A stretch of DNA of 64,000 nt from Ga0077527 sp964533495. GTDB taxonomy: Bacteria; Pseudomonadota; Gammaproteobacteria; Burkholderiales; SG8-41. The stretch lies in assembly GCA_964533495.1 (NCBI GenBank), contig CAZHJU010000008.1, forward strand, positions 1 to 64,000, read 5' to 3'. Of the stretch, positions 8,863 through 17,792 are shown in pieces. Each line of letters begins with the position of its first letter. Position 1 is the stretch's first letter. The position numbers and the translations under genes are program-made. The notes beneath the pieces are model-generated. The model was given only the letters and a program-made list of their open reading frames with translations. It did not search any database and was not told the origin of the DNA.

Positions 8863-8880
8863 TAAGTATTTGTTTTTAAA
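8863..8880 (+). repeat. AT-rich 18-mer, copy 1 (TAAGTATTTGTTTTTAAA)
   Basis: Identical to the copy at 56216. It lies between the Bug remnant and the 3' end of yaiI, overlapping the yaiI stop codon on the other strand. Confidence 0.6.
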
Positions 8881-9346
8881 CGTTTTTATTTCGATGCTCG
8901 AGACGGGCCGATATCCAGCGGTCGAGCCGGCCGGCGAACGACTGGCGGTCGTTGCCGCTCAGCGCGCGTGGTCCGCCGGTTTCCACGCCGCTGCTGCGCA
9001 GCGTATCCATGAAGTTGCGCATGTCGAGCAGGCCCTGCACGTTGTCGCGGGTATAGAGTTCGCCGCGCGGATTCAGCGCGCAGGCGTCCTTGCCGACCAC
9101 TGCCGCGGCCAGCGGAATGTCTGCGGTGATCACCAGGTCGCCGGCCGCAGCCATCGCCACGATGTGGTTGTCGGCAACATCGAAACCGCGCGGCACCTGG
9201 ATCATGCGTATCCACGGCGAGCGGGGCACCTGCAGCGCACGGTTCGCGACCAGCACCAGCGGCAACGCCGCGCGTTCGGCGGCGCGGTACAGGATGTCCT
9301 TGATCGCGCCCGGGCAGGCGTCGGCATCGACCCAGATCGTCGCCAC
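8876..9346 (-). CDS. yaiI: YaiI/YqxD family protein (UPF0178, DUF188)
   Basis: A 156-residue member of the YaiI/YqxD family, which has a PIN/NYN-like fold and unknown activity. Conserved features are the N-terminal WVDADACP, the central RGFDVADNHIV and GDLVITADIPLA, and ALNPRGELYT. Length is normal. It follows the rhodanese gene by 15 bases on the same strand and is probably cotranscribed with it. Confidence 0.88.
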   Translation of the reverse strand: MATIWVDADACPGAIKDILYRAAERAALPLVLVANRALQVPRSPWIRMIQVPRGFDVADNHIVAMAAAGDLVITADIPLAAAVVGKDACALNPRGELYTRDNVQGLLDMRNFMDTLRSSGVETGGPRALSGNDRQSFAGRLDRWISARLEHRNKNV

Positions 9347-9361
9347 CGACGCGCCGGGCGC

Positions 9362-10945
9362 TCAGTGCGCCGGCAGGCGGAACACCGATTTGTCCTGCTC
9401 GCCGAGCTGCGCCATCAATCCGGTTTCCCAGGCCAGGTACTGCTTCATGGCCTCGCGGTTGCCGGCATGGCGGTCATGCACGAAGAACAGGTAATCGATG
9501 CATTCGCGGTCGCCCGGGGTATCCGCCGACGCGGCGGTGGCATGCCCGGCCTTGGACCAGGCGGCAGTGCCGCCCTCGAACAGGCGCAGGTCACGGATGC
9601 CGGCGTCCAGGAGTTCGGTCGCGGCCAGCCGCGCGATTTCCGCATCCTCCGCGATCAGCACGACCGGCGTTTTCGTGCCCGCGGCGTCCTGCGCGATGCG
9701 CGTGCGGATGCTCCAGCGGCTTTCCGGGACGTGCGCCTTGCGGTAAGCCATGCTCGGGCCGACATCGAATGCCGTGCAGGACTGGTTCTCGAGCATCGAC
9801 TTGAGTTCGGCGGCGCCGACCGGCGTCAGTGCGGGGAGGGGGGGAGTTCCGGGCAGCGCGGCGGCGAGTCCGGCTTTCACGCCGCCTTCGAGCACCCAGG
9901 CTTCGCAGCCGAGCTGCAGGAGCCAGCTGGCGACCACGGGAGCCCGCACCATCTCGCCGTTGTCGATCAGCACGATGCGCGCGTTGCGCACGCCGACCCA
10001 CTGGTCGGTGGCCTGGATCAGTTGCCCGCCGGGGGTGTGCTGCGCGCCGGCGATGGAACCGGCGGCGAATTCTTCCGGCGTGCGCACGTCGCAAAGATAG
10101 GTCGTGCGCGCATCGTCGCCCAGCCAGCCCGCGACTTCGTCTGCGGCGACGGTCCGCACGCCGAAACGTTTCATCAGCGCCTGCGCGGCCTGCTGCTGGG
10201 CGGGCAGCGCCGCGGCGTCGACCTGCGCGGGGTATTGGCGGCCGGATCCGTATTCGAGCTGCAGGTCCGACAGGTACCAGCCCTGGGTGCCGTTTTCCAG
10301 CGCATAGACGGGATTGGGCACGCCGAAATTGATCAGGGTCTGCGCGCCGAGGATGGAACGGGTGCGTCCGGCGCAGTTGACGATGATCTTGGTTTTGGGA
10401 TTTTTCACCATGCTGGCCACCCGGTAAGGCAGTTCCGCATTGGGGCAGCAGGTGCTTCCGGGGATGGTCATCTTGTGGTGCTCGTGCACGGGCCGGCCGT
10501 CGAACAGCGCAAAATCCTCGCCGGATTCGCGCATCTTCACCAGGTCCGCGGCGGTGATGCGCGGCGTGTCGTAGGCATGTTCGACCATTTCGCCGAACAG
10601 CTTGCTCGGCACGTTGACGCCCTTGAACAGGACATATCCGGCCGCTTTCCAGCCCCGGGTGCCGCCATCGAGCACGGCGAGGTCGGTGTATCCCAGCCCG
10701 GCCAGCCGCGCCGCGGCGCGCTGCGCGACGCCGGAGGCGCCGTCGTCGCAGAGCACGATGCGCGCGGCCTTGCGCGGCACCAGGGGGCCGATGCCGAGTT
10801 CCAGGCGGCTGTAAGGCAGCGGGGTCGCGAACAGCAGGTGGTCCTCGCCGAATTCACCGTCTTCACGGACGTCGAGCAGGGCGATTTCACGGCCGTCATG
10901 CAGGGCCTGCTGCAGCTCGGCCGGGGCGAGGAAACGGATTTTCAT
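9362..10945 (-). CDS. four-domain rhodanese-like sulfurtransferase
   Basis: A 527-residue protein made of four tandem rhodanese units, without a signal peptide. Rhodaneses pass sulfane sulfur through an active-site Cys in a loop. Unit 1 has Cys66 (RIVLCDDGASG) and unit 2 has Cys191 (IVNCAGRTRS), the most canonical loop. In units 3 and 4 the matching loops read VLIDNGEMVR and VLIAEDAEI, with no Cys. Two domains are therefore probably catalytic and two structural. It is flanked by a TauE/SafE-type exporter gene 57 bases upstream, which suggests, but does not prove, a link to sulfur metabolism. Confidence 0.85.
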   Translation of the reverse strand: MKIRFLAPAELQQALHDGREIALLDVREDGEFGEDHLLFATPLPYSRLELGIGPLVPRKAARIVLCDDGASGVAQRAAARLAGLGYTDLAVLDGGTRGWKAAGYVLFKGVNVPSKLFGEMVEHAYDTPRITAADLVKMRESGEDFALFDGRPVHEHHKMTIPGSTCCPNAELPYRVASMVKNPKTKIIVNCAGRTRSILGAQTLINFGVPNPVYALENGTQGWYLSDLQLEYGSGRQYPAQVDAAALPAQQQAAQALMKRFGVRTVAADEVAGWLGDDARTTYLCDVRTPEEFAAGSIAGAQHTPGGQLIQATDQWVGVRNARIVLIDNGEMVRAPVVASWLLQLGCEAWVLEGGVKAGLAAALPGTPPLPALTPVGAAELKSMLENQSCTAFDVGPSMAYRKAHVPESRWSIRTRIAQDAAGTKTPVVLIAEDAEIARLAATELLDAGIRDLRLFEGGTAAWSKAGHATAASADTPGDRECIDYLFFVHDRHAGNREAMKQYLAWETGLMAQLGEQDKSVFRLPAH

Positions 10946-11002
10946 GGTTGTGTCTATATAAAAATGAAGCGGCGATTATAACCGCGGAGGTGATGGATCA
11001 TT

Positions 11003-11743
11003 TCAGCGCAGCAGCAGCGGCAGGCCGCCGAGGATCAGGATCGCGGCGACGAAGCGCCTGAAGGCGATGTCGTTGAGATTGGCGTGGATGCGGCCGCCCG
11101 CCCAGATGCCCAGGCCCATCAGGGGCAGCGCGGCGGCGCATGCGATCATGACCTCGCGGGTGAATTCGCCGGAAAGGACGTAGGCGCCGCCGCGCAATAT
11201 GCCGAGAGCGAGCAGGAGGGCCGCCGCGGTGGCACGGAACATGTCGCGGCCGTGGCGCAGCATGTCGAGGTACATGGCGTAGAACATGCCGGCCATCGAT
11301 CCGAACAGCGTGCCGACGAATCCGGCGATGGTGCCGGCGACGGGCGTGATGACCGACACCGGCAGGCGGTTTCCGCGCTGCGGCCTCCAGGTCGCCAGCA
11401 ACGCGTGGCAGCCATAGACCAGCACGACGCTGCCCAGCAGCCGTGCCAGCGTGACCGGGTCGAGGACCTTGAAGAAATACGCGCCGATGGCGACGCCGGC
11501 GGCGGTGGACGGCAGAATCCGCAGCAGGTCTTTCCAGGCGACATGGCGCCAGTCGGTGCGGAGTATGGCGACGGACGAGAGCAGCCCCAGAAAGGTCACC
11601 AGCGGCGCGACGGTTTTCAGCGACAGGATCCAGGTCAGCAGCGGCGCCGTGACGCCGCCGAATCCGGAACCGCCGCGGACCGCGTAGGAAATGAAGATGA
11701 TGAAGCAGAAGTACAGCAGTTCCGCGGCCGACAGCGACTCCAC
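11003..11743 (-). CDS. TauE/SafE-family membrane transporter
   Basis: A 246-residue integral membrane protein with about seven to eight hydrophobic segments and the repeated glycine-rich N-terminal motif (YAVRGGSGFGGV) of the TauE/SafE (TSUP) family. These proteins are proposed to export sulfite, sulfoacetate or other small organosulfur anions. It is encoded 33 bases after rhlE and 57 bases before the multi-rhodanese gene on the same strand. The substrate is not known. Confidence 0.83.
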   Translation of the reverse strand: MESLSAAELLYFCFIIFISYAVRGGSGFGGVTAPLLTWILSLKTVAPLVTFLGLLSSVAILRTDWRHVAWKDLLRILPSTAAGVAIGAYFFKVLDPVTLARLLGSVVLVYGCHALLATWRPQRGNRLPVSVITPVAGTIAGFVGTLFGSMAGMFYAMYLDMLRHGRDMFRATAAALLLALGILRGGAYVLSGEFTREVMIACAAALPLMGLGIWAGGRIHANLNDIAFRRFVAAILILGGLPLLLR

Positions 11744-11776
11744 GGAGTCAGCGGTGGCCCGGCCCGGGTGCCACGG

Positions 11777-13177
11777 TCATTTTTTTCCGGGGGCGGCAAG
11801 GCCGCCGAGCAGTGCGGCGGTCGGCCTGTTGGCGCCCGGCCGGATGGACGCCGGTTTTTCAGCGGCGGGCGGACGGCCGGTCGCGGATGCGGAAGGCTGG
11901 TAGGGCTTGCTGAAATCGAAGCCGTCGCTGGCTATCTTCGGCGCTGCCGCCGGACGCTGCGCGTGGCGCGGCGCTGTTTCCGCCGGGGGCGCATCGTCTC
12001 GTGACTCGCGCCGTGGCCGCCGTTCACGGCCGCGATCCAGGTCGGCGTCGCCGGCGGACTTGCGGGGTATCGAGCGTTTCAGCAGTTTTTCGATTTCGAC
12101 CAGCAGCCGGGTTTCGTCGGCGCTGACCAGGGAAATCGCCTCGCCGGTCATCCCGGCGCGCCCCGTGCGCCCTATGCGGTGGACGTAGTCTTCGGGCGTG
12201 TACGGCAGCTCGTAGTTGATGACGAAAGGCAGTTCGGCGATGTCGATCCCGCGCGCGGCAATGTCGGTCGCGACCAGCGCGGTGGCGCGGCCTTCCTTGA
12301 AATCCGACAGGGCCTGCTCGCGCTCGGCCTGCGTGCGGTCGCTGTGGATCGCCGTGGCATTGATGCCGTCACGCACCAGTTCGCGCGCGAGTTTGTTGCA
12401 ATCGCGCTTCATGCGCACGAACACCAGCACCTGCTTCATGTCGCGCGAGCGGATCAGGTGGGCAAGCAGGGCGCGTTTGCGGGTGGCGGGGACGTCGTAG
12501 ACCTGGTGATCGACGAGATCGGCCGGCGCGTTGCGCCGCGCCACTTCGATCAGCGTCGGGCTGCGCAGCATCTGGTTAGCCAGTTTCTTGATGTCGTCCG
12601 AGAAGGTGGCCGAAAACAGCAGGCTCTGCCGCTGCGTGGGCAGCAGGGCGAGGATGCGCCGGATGTCGGGCAGGAAGCCCATGTCGAGCATGCGGTCCGC
12701 TTCGTCGAGGACCAGGATTTCCACCTGGCCGAGGACCACGCTTTTCTGCTGCACATGGTCCAGCAGCCGCCCGGGCGTTGCCACCAGGATTTCCACGCCT
12801 TCGCGCAGCGCCTTGGTCTGGGGCGGCATGTCGACGCCGCCATAGACCACGGTGGAACGCAGTTTCAGGTGCTTGCCGTAGGTTTTGACACTGTCGCTGA
12901 CCTGCGCTGCCAGTTCCCGGGTTGGTGTCAGGATCAGGGCCCGTACCGGGTGGCGGGCTGGCGAGGGGCTGGAATTGGCATAAGGGGAAAGCAGATGCAG
13001 CATGGGCAGCGTGAAGCCGGCCGTCTTGCCGGTGCCGGTCTGGGCGCAGCCCATGATGTCGCGGCGCTCGAGCACGGCCGGTATGGCCTTGGCCTGGATC
13101 GGCGTCGGTTCGGTGTAACCCTCGTCGGCAACTGCGCGCTGCAGTTCCGGTATCAGTTTGAGATCGGCAAAGGACAT
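11777..13177 (-). CDS. rhlE: DEAD-box RNA helicase RhlE
   Basis: A 466-residue ATP-dependent RNA helicase of the RhlE group, involved in ribosome maturation and RNA decay. Motifs run in order: Q-motif (EPTPIQAKAIP), motif I AQTGTGKT, Ia PTRELA, II DEAD, III SAT, and the C-terminal core ending HRIGRTGRAG. The last 90 residues form a basic, Pro/Ala-rich low-complexity tail, usual for RhlE. It is first in a minus-strand run with tauE-like, rhodanese and yaiI genes. Confidence 0.93.
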   Translation of the reverse strand: MSFADLKLIPELQRAVADEGYTEPTPIQAKAIPAVLERRDIMGCAQTGTGKTAGFTLPMLHLLSPYANSSPSPARHPVRALILTPTRELAAQVSDSVKTYGKHLKLRSTVVYGGVDMPPQTKALREGVEILVATPGRLLDHVQQKSVVLGQVEILVLDEADRMLDMGFLPDIRRILALLPTQRQSLLFSATFSDDIKKLANQMLRSPTLIEVARRNAPADLVDHQVYDVPATRKRALLAHLIRSRDMKQVLVFVRMKRDCNKLARELVRDGINATAIHSDRTQAEREQALSDFKEGRATALVATDIAARGIDIAELPFVINYELPYTPEDYVHRIGRTGRAGMTGEAISLVSADETRLLVEIEKLLKRSIPRKSAGDADLDRGRERRPRRESRDDAPPAETAPRHAQRPAAAPKIASDGFDFSKPYQPSASATGRPPAAEKPASIRPGANRPTAALLGGLAAPGKK

Positions 13178-13368
13178 GGCGCTACGTGGAAAATTTCCGC
13201 ATCATCGTGCGGCTTGCCGCAGGGCAGGGGGCAGCAACAGGGCCGGCGGCAAATGGGGAAAACGGAAGGAATGCAGTAAAAATCACGCCGGCGGAGTATA
13301 CCCCGGACGCTGCCCGGCGGCCAGCCGGAGGGGAAAACTTCCAAATATTCAGAAATCTGGTAAATTTT

Positions 13369-13413
13369 CGGGCAGTATCCGGCGATGCCCCGTTTCTGGA
13401 TGAATACTGCCCG
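13369..13413. repeat. 10-bp perfect inverted repeat before the HNH gene
   Basis: CGGGCAGTAT (13369-13378) and ATACTGCCCG (13404-13413), loop 25 bases. The right arm ends 3 bases before the proposed ATG at 13417. It could be an operator or an mRNA hairpin that hides the start. Confidence 0.6.
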
Positions 13414-13416
13414 ATC

Positions 13417-14052
13417 ATGGATGGCGACTACCCGACATTGAGCGACCCGGCGGCAATCCGCCTGTTTCCCCTGATCCTGACGCTGGATACCCACGGCATT
13501 CCCCACCGCTGGATCAGCTGGCAGCACGCCTGCTACTACTACTCGAAAAACCAGGTGGCCTGGAGCATGGGCCGCCACGCGTTCACGGTGCATGGGGGCA
13601 TGAACCGGATTACCGGCGAGCGCTCGGTCATCAGCGGGGCAAGCATCATCGCGATCAAGGGCAAGGCGATGGCGATGCGATCGTTCAATCAGGTGCCGCC
13701 GCTGAGCAACCGCGAATTGTTCCACCGCGACCGCCAGATTTGCGCCTATTGCGCGCAGGGTTTTGCCAGCGCGCGCCTGACGCGCGACCATATCGTGCCG
13801 TTTTCAAAGGGCGGGCGCGACACCTGGATGAACGTGGTCACGGCCTGCCGCGCCTGCAACGAACGCAAGAGCGATCGCACGCCCGAGGGCGCCGGCATGG
13901 AACTGGTCTACCTGCCGTACGTGCCCAACCGCGCGGAATACCTGATACTGACCAACCGCCGCATCCTTGCCGACCAGATGGAGTTTCTGGCCCAGCACGT
14001 GCCTGCCCAGAGCCGCCTTCACCAGTCTCCCCTGACCGCTACCGCTGCGTGA
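13417..14052 (+). CDS. HNH endonuclease family protein
   Basis: From ATG 13417 this is a 211-residue protein. The C-terminal half holds the HNH fold: CAYCAQGF, the metal-binding RDHIVPFSKGGRDTW and CRACNERKSDRTP, i.e. two CxxC pairs around an H-x-V...N core. The N-terminal half (HRWISWQHACYYYSKNQVAW) matches a group of stand-alone bacterial HNH proteins of unknown role. The frame is open upstream to about 13186, but that part looks non-coding. The start is uncertain because no clear ribosome site is seen and an inverted repeat abuts the ATG. It converges with and overlaps the next gene by 14 bases. Confidence 0.82.
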   Translation: MDGDYPTLSDPAAIRLFPLILTLDTHGIPHRWISWQHACYYYSKNQVAWSMGRHAFTVHGGMNRITGERSVISGASIIAIKGKAMAMRSFNQVPPLSNRELFHRDRQICAYCAQGFASARLTRDHIVPFSKGGRDTWMNVVTACRACNERKSDRTPEGAGMELVYLPYVPNRAEYLILTNRRILADQMEFLAQHVPAQSRLHQSPLTATAA

Positions 14053-14599
14053 ACTGCCGCATCGCGGCCCGGAATTCGTCTCCCGCCGGCGTTTGCCGTT
14101 CCCGGAAAATCAGCCACAGCAGCGCGCCGTTGGCCAGTATGAAAGCGATCTCGAGATACAGCAGTGTCCCGACGATCACGTGCGCCGGTTTGAGTGAAAA
14201 GATGAAATAAAAACCCTCGAACGTCGGGATCGAAGCCTTGGTCAGCGCGAAAACCGATTCCATCGGCGGAAACAGCAGCATCAGCACGAGATTGGTGCCG
14301 GTGAACAGCAAGGCGGCATTCTGAAGTCCGAATCTGCGGGGCTTTGCCGCCGCCGTGGCGGCCGGGTCGCGCAGCAGCAGCCAGGCGATCGCCAGGTTGA
14401 CGAGTATCACGAGGACTTCGATGGCCAGCAGGTCCGGATTGATCTGTCCCAGCGGCGGCCTGCTGAAGATGAAATGGAATCCGGCGAATACCGGAACCGC
14501 GGCCGAAGCGATGGAATACTGGTCGATCGGCGGAAAAAGCACGATCAGCAGCAGGTTGGCTGCGGCGACGATCGATGCGATGCGCTGACCCCTGTTCAT
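14039..14599 (-). CDS. membrane protein with two tandem repeats, function unknown
   Basis: I do not recognise a function. From ATG 14599 it is 186 residues with about four hydrophobic segments. It is an internal duplication: residues 5-77 and 92-167 share the order hydrophobic helix, LFPP, a polar linker, then AGFHFIFS (39-46) versus EGFYFIFS (128-135), then a second helix ending WLLLRD or WLIFRE. A basic linker (KPRRF) joins the halves and the tail is charged. The frame is open upstream to 14728, but that part is not membrane-like. It converges with the HNH gene. Confidence 0.72.
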   Translation of the reverse strand: MNRGQRIASIVAAANLLLIVLFPPIDQYSIASAAVPVFAGFHFIFSRPPLGQINPDLLAIEVLVILVNLAIAWLLLRDPAATAAAKPRRFGLQNAALLFTGTNLVLMLLFPPMESVFALTKASIPTFEGFYFIFSLKPAHVIVGTLLYLEIAFILANGALLWLIFRERQTPAGDEFRAAMRQFTQR

Positions 14600-14785
14600 T
14601 CCGGCAATGGCGACCTCGTTGATTGCCGCGAGTATAGCCGTCTGCGCGCGGTGCGGAGAATCGATGCCGCCAATGTCGATGCGCAGCTTCTGCCGGGCGT
14701 GCATGCCATATGCAAGCGGTTGTGGCATTCCGATGTCATGGGGCTTACAGCGGCGGGAGACTTTGGTATGATGAGAAGAATATTC

Positions 14786-14803
14786 TAGTACATTGATTTT
14801 ATT
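14786..14803 (+). repeat. AT-rich 18-mer, variant (TAGTACATTGATTTTATT)
   Basis: A diverged copy of the dispersed motif, 7 bases upstream of the PHP phosphatase start at 14811. Confidence 0.4.
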
Positions 14804-14810
14804 GAGTTTT

Positions 14811-15638
14811 ATGAAAGCTGATTTGCACAGTCACTCCACCTTTTCCGACGGCATGCTCGGGCCGGAGGCTCTGGTGGAACGTGCGGTGCAGCGGGGTGTC
14901 GACATGCTCGCGCTGACGGATCATGACGAAACCGGCGGCTTGGCGGGAGCGCGCGAGGCTGCCGCCGAATGGGGAATCCGGCTGATCAACGGCGTCGAGA
15001 TCTCGGTGCAATGGGAGGCGGTCACCCTGCACATCGTCGGCCTGTGCATCGATCCTGCGCATGAGCCCCTGCGCGAAGGGCTTTCCGCGATCCGTGTCGG
15101 GCGGGAATCCCGCGCGCAGCGTATCGCGGCCAGCCTGGCCGGGGCGGGCATTTCCGGGAGCCTTGAAGGCGCGCGGCGTTACGCGAAAAATCCGGAACTG
15201 GTCAGCCGCGCGCATTTTGCGCGCTACCTGGTGGAAACGAGACATGCGCGCGACACCAATGCGGTGTTCCGCAATTACCTGACACCGGGAAAACCCGGCT
15301 ATGTGCCCCACCAGTGGGCGGAATTGTCCGAGGCATTACGCTGGATTTCCGGCAGCGGCGGCGTGGCCGTGCTGGCGCATCCGGGCCGTTATCCGCTGAA
15401 CCAGCAGCAGTGCGAGCGCCTGCTGGAGGAATTCACAGGACTGGGCGGTGCGGCCGTCGAGGTGGTCACCGGCTCGCATGCGCCGGATGAATTCGTGACC
15501 TGGGCGCGCTATGCCCGCCGCTTCGGCCTGCAGGCTTCGGCCGGTTCGGATTTCCACGGACCGGGAGAGGGATACCGCGACATCGGCAACGTGCCGGTGC
15601 TGCCGGCCGGCTGCACGCCGGTCTGGTCTGCATTCTGA
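14811..15638 (+). CDS. PHP-domain phosphatase (TrpH/YciV, RNase AM type)
   Basis: A 275-residue PHP phosphoesterase. The E. coli relative YciV (RNase AM) has 3',5'-nucleoside-bisphosphate phosphatase and 5'-3' exonuclease activity. Trinuclear-metal ligands are in DLHSHSTFSDG (residues 4-14), ALTDHDETGG, the Glu of GVEISV, VAVLAHPGRYP and SAGSDFHGPG. The start is the ATG directly before KADLHSH; upstream residues add nothing conserved. It is followed 32 bases later by yciO and then trpS, a gene order also seen in other proteobacteria. Confidence 0.9.
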   Translation: MKADLHSHSTFSDGMLGPEALVERAVQRGVDMLALTDHDETGGLAGAREAAAEWGIRLINGVEISVQWEAVTLHIVGLCIDPAHEPLREGLSAIRVGRESRAQRIAASLAGAGISGSLEGARRYAKNPELVSRAHFARYLVETRHARDTNAVFRNYLTPGKPGYVPHQWAELSEALRWISGSGGVAVLAHPGRYPLNQQQCERLLEEFTGLGGAAVEVVTGSHAPDEFVTWARYARRFGLQASAGSDFHGPGEGYRDIGNVPVLPAGCTPVWSAF

Positions 15639-15670
15639 TTCCGGGCGCAATGCGGAACGGTTGATACGCC

Positions 15671-16294
15671 ATGTCGCAGTATTTCGCCATTCATCCGGAG
15701 AATCCGCAGCCGCGCCTGATCCGGCGCGCGGCGGATCTCATCCGCTCCGGCGGGATCGTCGTGTATCCCACGGACTCCTGTTATGCGCTGGGTTGCCACA
15801 TCGGTGACAAGGCGGCGACGGAGCGCATTCGCGCGATCCGCGGCGTCGATGAGCGGCATCACCTGACCCTGGTCTGCCGCGATCTGTCGGAACTGGCGAA
15901 CTATGCCAGGGTGGACAACAGCCAGTTCCGGCTGCTCAAGGCGGTTACCCCCGGCAGCTATGTGTTCATCCTCAAGGCGACCCGCGAGCTGCCGAAACGG
16001 CTGCAGCATCCGAAGCGGCGGACCGTCGGGCTGCGCATCCCCGATCATCCGGTGGTCGACGCGCTGCTCGCGGAACTGGGTGAGCCGATCCTGTCTTCGA
16101 CGCTGCTGCTGCCGGGAGATGAGCTGCCGTATACCGACGCCGCGGAAATCCGTGAGCGGCTGGAACACCAGGTCGAACTGGTGCTGGACGGCGGTTCCTG
16201 CGGTACCGAGCCGTCGACGGTCATTGATCTGACCGAGGTGGAGCCACGACTGTTGCGCGCAGGGAAGGGCGCGCTCGCCTCTCTGGGGTTGTAA
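15671..16294 (+). CDS. yciO: Sua5/YciO/YrdC-family protein (YciO type)
   Basis: A 207-residue YrdC-like domain that binds ATP, threonine and bicarbonate in L-threonylcarbamoyl-AMP synthesis for tRNA t6A. YciO is the paralogue of TsaC with weaker or uncertain activity. Seen are GGIVVYPTDSCYALGC, IRAIRGVDERHHLTLVC (in place of the K-R-x(2)-K-P of true TsaC), PGSYVFILKAT and RRTVGLRIPDHPVV. It is encoded between the PHP phosphatase and trpS. Confidence 0.9.
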   Translation: MSQYFAIHPENPQPRLIRRAADLIRSGGIVVYPTDSCYALGCHIGDKAATERIRAIRGVDERHHLTLVCRDLSELANYARVDNSQFRLLKAVTPGSYVFILKATRELPKRLQHPKRRTVGLRIPDHPVVDALLAELGEPILSSTLLLPGDELPYTDAAEIRERLEHQVELVLDGGSCGTEPSTVIDLTEVEPRLLRAGKGALASLGL

Positions 16295-16388
16295 AAAGCC
16301 AGAAAAATCATGTCGTTGCCGCCCGGCGTACGGGCATCGGCTAAAATTCGTGCAGCAAGGGTAAAGTGGTTCCAATACTGGAGATTCA

Positions 16389-16406
16389 TAAGTATTTGTT
16401 TTTATT
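16389..16406 (+). repeat. AT-rich 18-mer copy (TAAGTATTTGTTTTTATT)
   Basis: Matches the consensus at 16 of 18 positions. It lies in the 176-base yciO-trpS gap, 64 bases upstream of the trpS start, in the likely mRNA leader. Confidence 0.6.
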
Positions 16407-16470
16407 TATATTTTTTGTGAATCTGCGGTAATGCCCATTTAGCCCCCATTCGCCATTTCCGGATCTCTTC

Positions 16471-17676
16471 ATGTTTGAAAACCGCGTTCTTTCCGGCATG
16501 CGCCCCACGGGCGCCTTGCATTTCGGCCATTACCACGGCGTGCTCAAGAACTGGATCAAGCTCCAGCATGAGCACCAATGCCTGTTTTTTGTGGCCGACT
16601 GGCATGCGCTGACCACGCATTACGACGACCCGGCGACGATCGAGAACCACGCCTGGGACATGGTCGTGGACTGGCTGGCCGCGGGTGTGGATCCGGCGCA
16701 GGCCGTGCTGTTCATCCAGTCGAAAGTGCCGGAACACGCGGAACTGCATCTGCTGCTGTCGATGATCACCCCCCTGTCCTGGCTGGAACGGGTGCCGACC
16801 TACAAGGACCAGCAGGAAAAACTGGCGGAGAAGGATCTGGCGACTTACGGTTTCCTTGGGTACCCCTTGCTGCAAAGCGCGGATATCCTGATTTACCGGG
16901 CGAATCTGGTGCCGGTGGGCGAGGATCAGGTGCCCCATGTCGAGATCACGCGCGAGATCGCGCGGCGCTTCAATCACGTGTTCGGCCGTGAGCCCGGATT
17001 CGAGGAAAAAGCCGAGGCCGCGATCAAGAAATTGGGAGCGAAGCGCGGCAAACTCTATCGCAAGCTGCGCACCGAATATCTGGAAAAGGGCGACGACGGC
17101 GCGCTGGCCGCCGCGCGGGCATTGCTCGAGGAAACGCAGAACCTGCCGCTGGGCGACCGTGAACGCCTCTTCGGCTACATCGAGGGCGGAGGCAAGGTCA
17201 TCCTGACTGAACCGCAGGCCCTGCTGACCGAGGCGGCGAAAATGCCGGGGCTCGACGGGCAGAAGATGTCAAAATCCTACAACAACACCATCGCCCTGCG
17301 GGAAAGCCCGGAGGATGTGGCCAAGAAGGTCAAAACCATGCCCACCGATCCGGCGCGCATCAAGCGCACCGATCCCGGCGATCCCGAAAAATGCCCGGTG
17401 TGGCAGCTGCACCAGGTGTATTCGGACGAAGCCCGGAAAAAATGGGTGCAGGAAGGCTGCCGCAGTGCGGGCATCGGCTGCCTCGAATGCAAACAGCCGG
17501 TGATCGACGCGATCATCGCGGAGCAAAGGCCGATGCGGGAACGCGCGGAGCGTTTTCTCGACGATCCGACGCTGGTGCGCAACATCATTGCCGACGGCTG
17601 CGAGAAGGCGCGCAAGATGGCGCAGGAAACGCTGCGCGACGTGCGCGAAGTGATGGGGCTGGACTACTCGCTGTAG
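16471..17676 (+). CDS. trpS: tryptophanyl-tRNA synthetase
   Basis: A 401-residue class Ic synthetase charging tRNA-Trp. The HIGH-type ATP motif is HFGHYHG near residues 17-23 after SGMRPTGAL. The KMSKS loop is QKMSKSYNN near residue 267. The dimer and tryptophan-pocket region VGEDQVPHVE is present. It is longer than the 334-residue E. coli enzyme because of an insert before KMSKS, a form common in betaproteobacteria. It starts at ATG 16471 after an AT-rich leader. Confidence 0.96.
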   Translation: MFENRVLSGMRPTGALHFGHYHGVLKNWIKLQHEHQCLFFVADWHALTTHYDDPATIENHAWDMVVDWLAAGVDPAQAVLFIQSKVPEHAELHLLLSMITPLSWLERVPTYKDQQEKLAEKDLATYGFLGYPLLQSADILIYRANLVPVGEDQVPHVEITREIARRFNHVFGREPGFEEKAEAAIKKLGAKRGKLYRKLRTEYLEKGDDGALAAARALLEETQNLPLGDRERLFGYIEGGGKVILTEPQALLTEAAKMPGLDGQKMSKSYNNTIALRESPEDVAKKVKTMPTDPARIKRTDPGDPEKCPVWQLHQVYSDEARKKWVQEGCRSAGIGCLECKQPVIDAIIAEQRPMRERAERFLDDPTLVRNIIADGCEKARKMAQETLRDVREVMGLDYSL

Positions 17677-17792
17677 GCGGGCCGTTCTCCGCCTGCAGAA
17701 AATATCCTGCAGCGGGATGGATGGTGCCATCCGGGATGCTGCCGGCGGGGGCTATTTCGCCGGGGACCCGCGTTCCCGCGACGACGGCGCGG

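Noticed and set aside
16310..16420. A 36-codon ORF with two Trp codons in front of trpS, resembling a leader peptide.
   Set aside because: No paired terminator/antiterminator is seen, Trp codons are not adjacent, and trpS is not known to use attenuation in proteobacteria.
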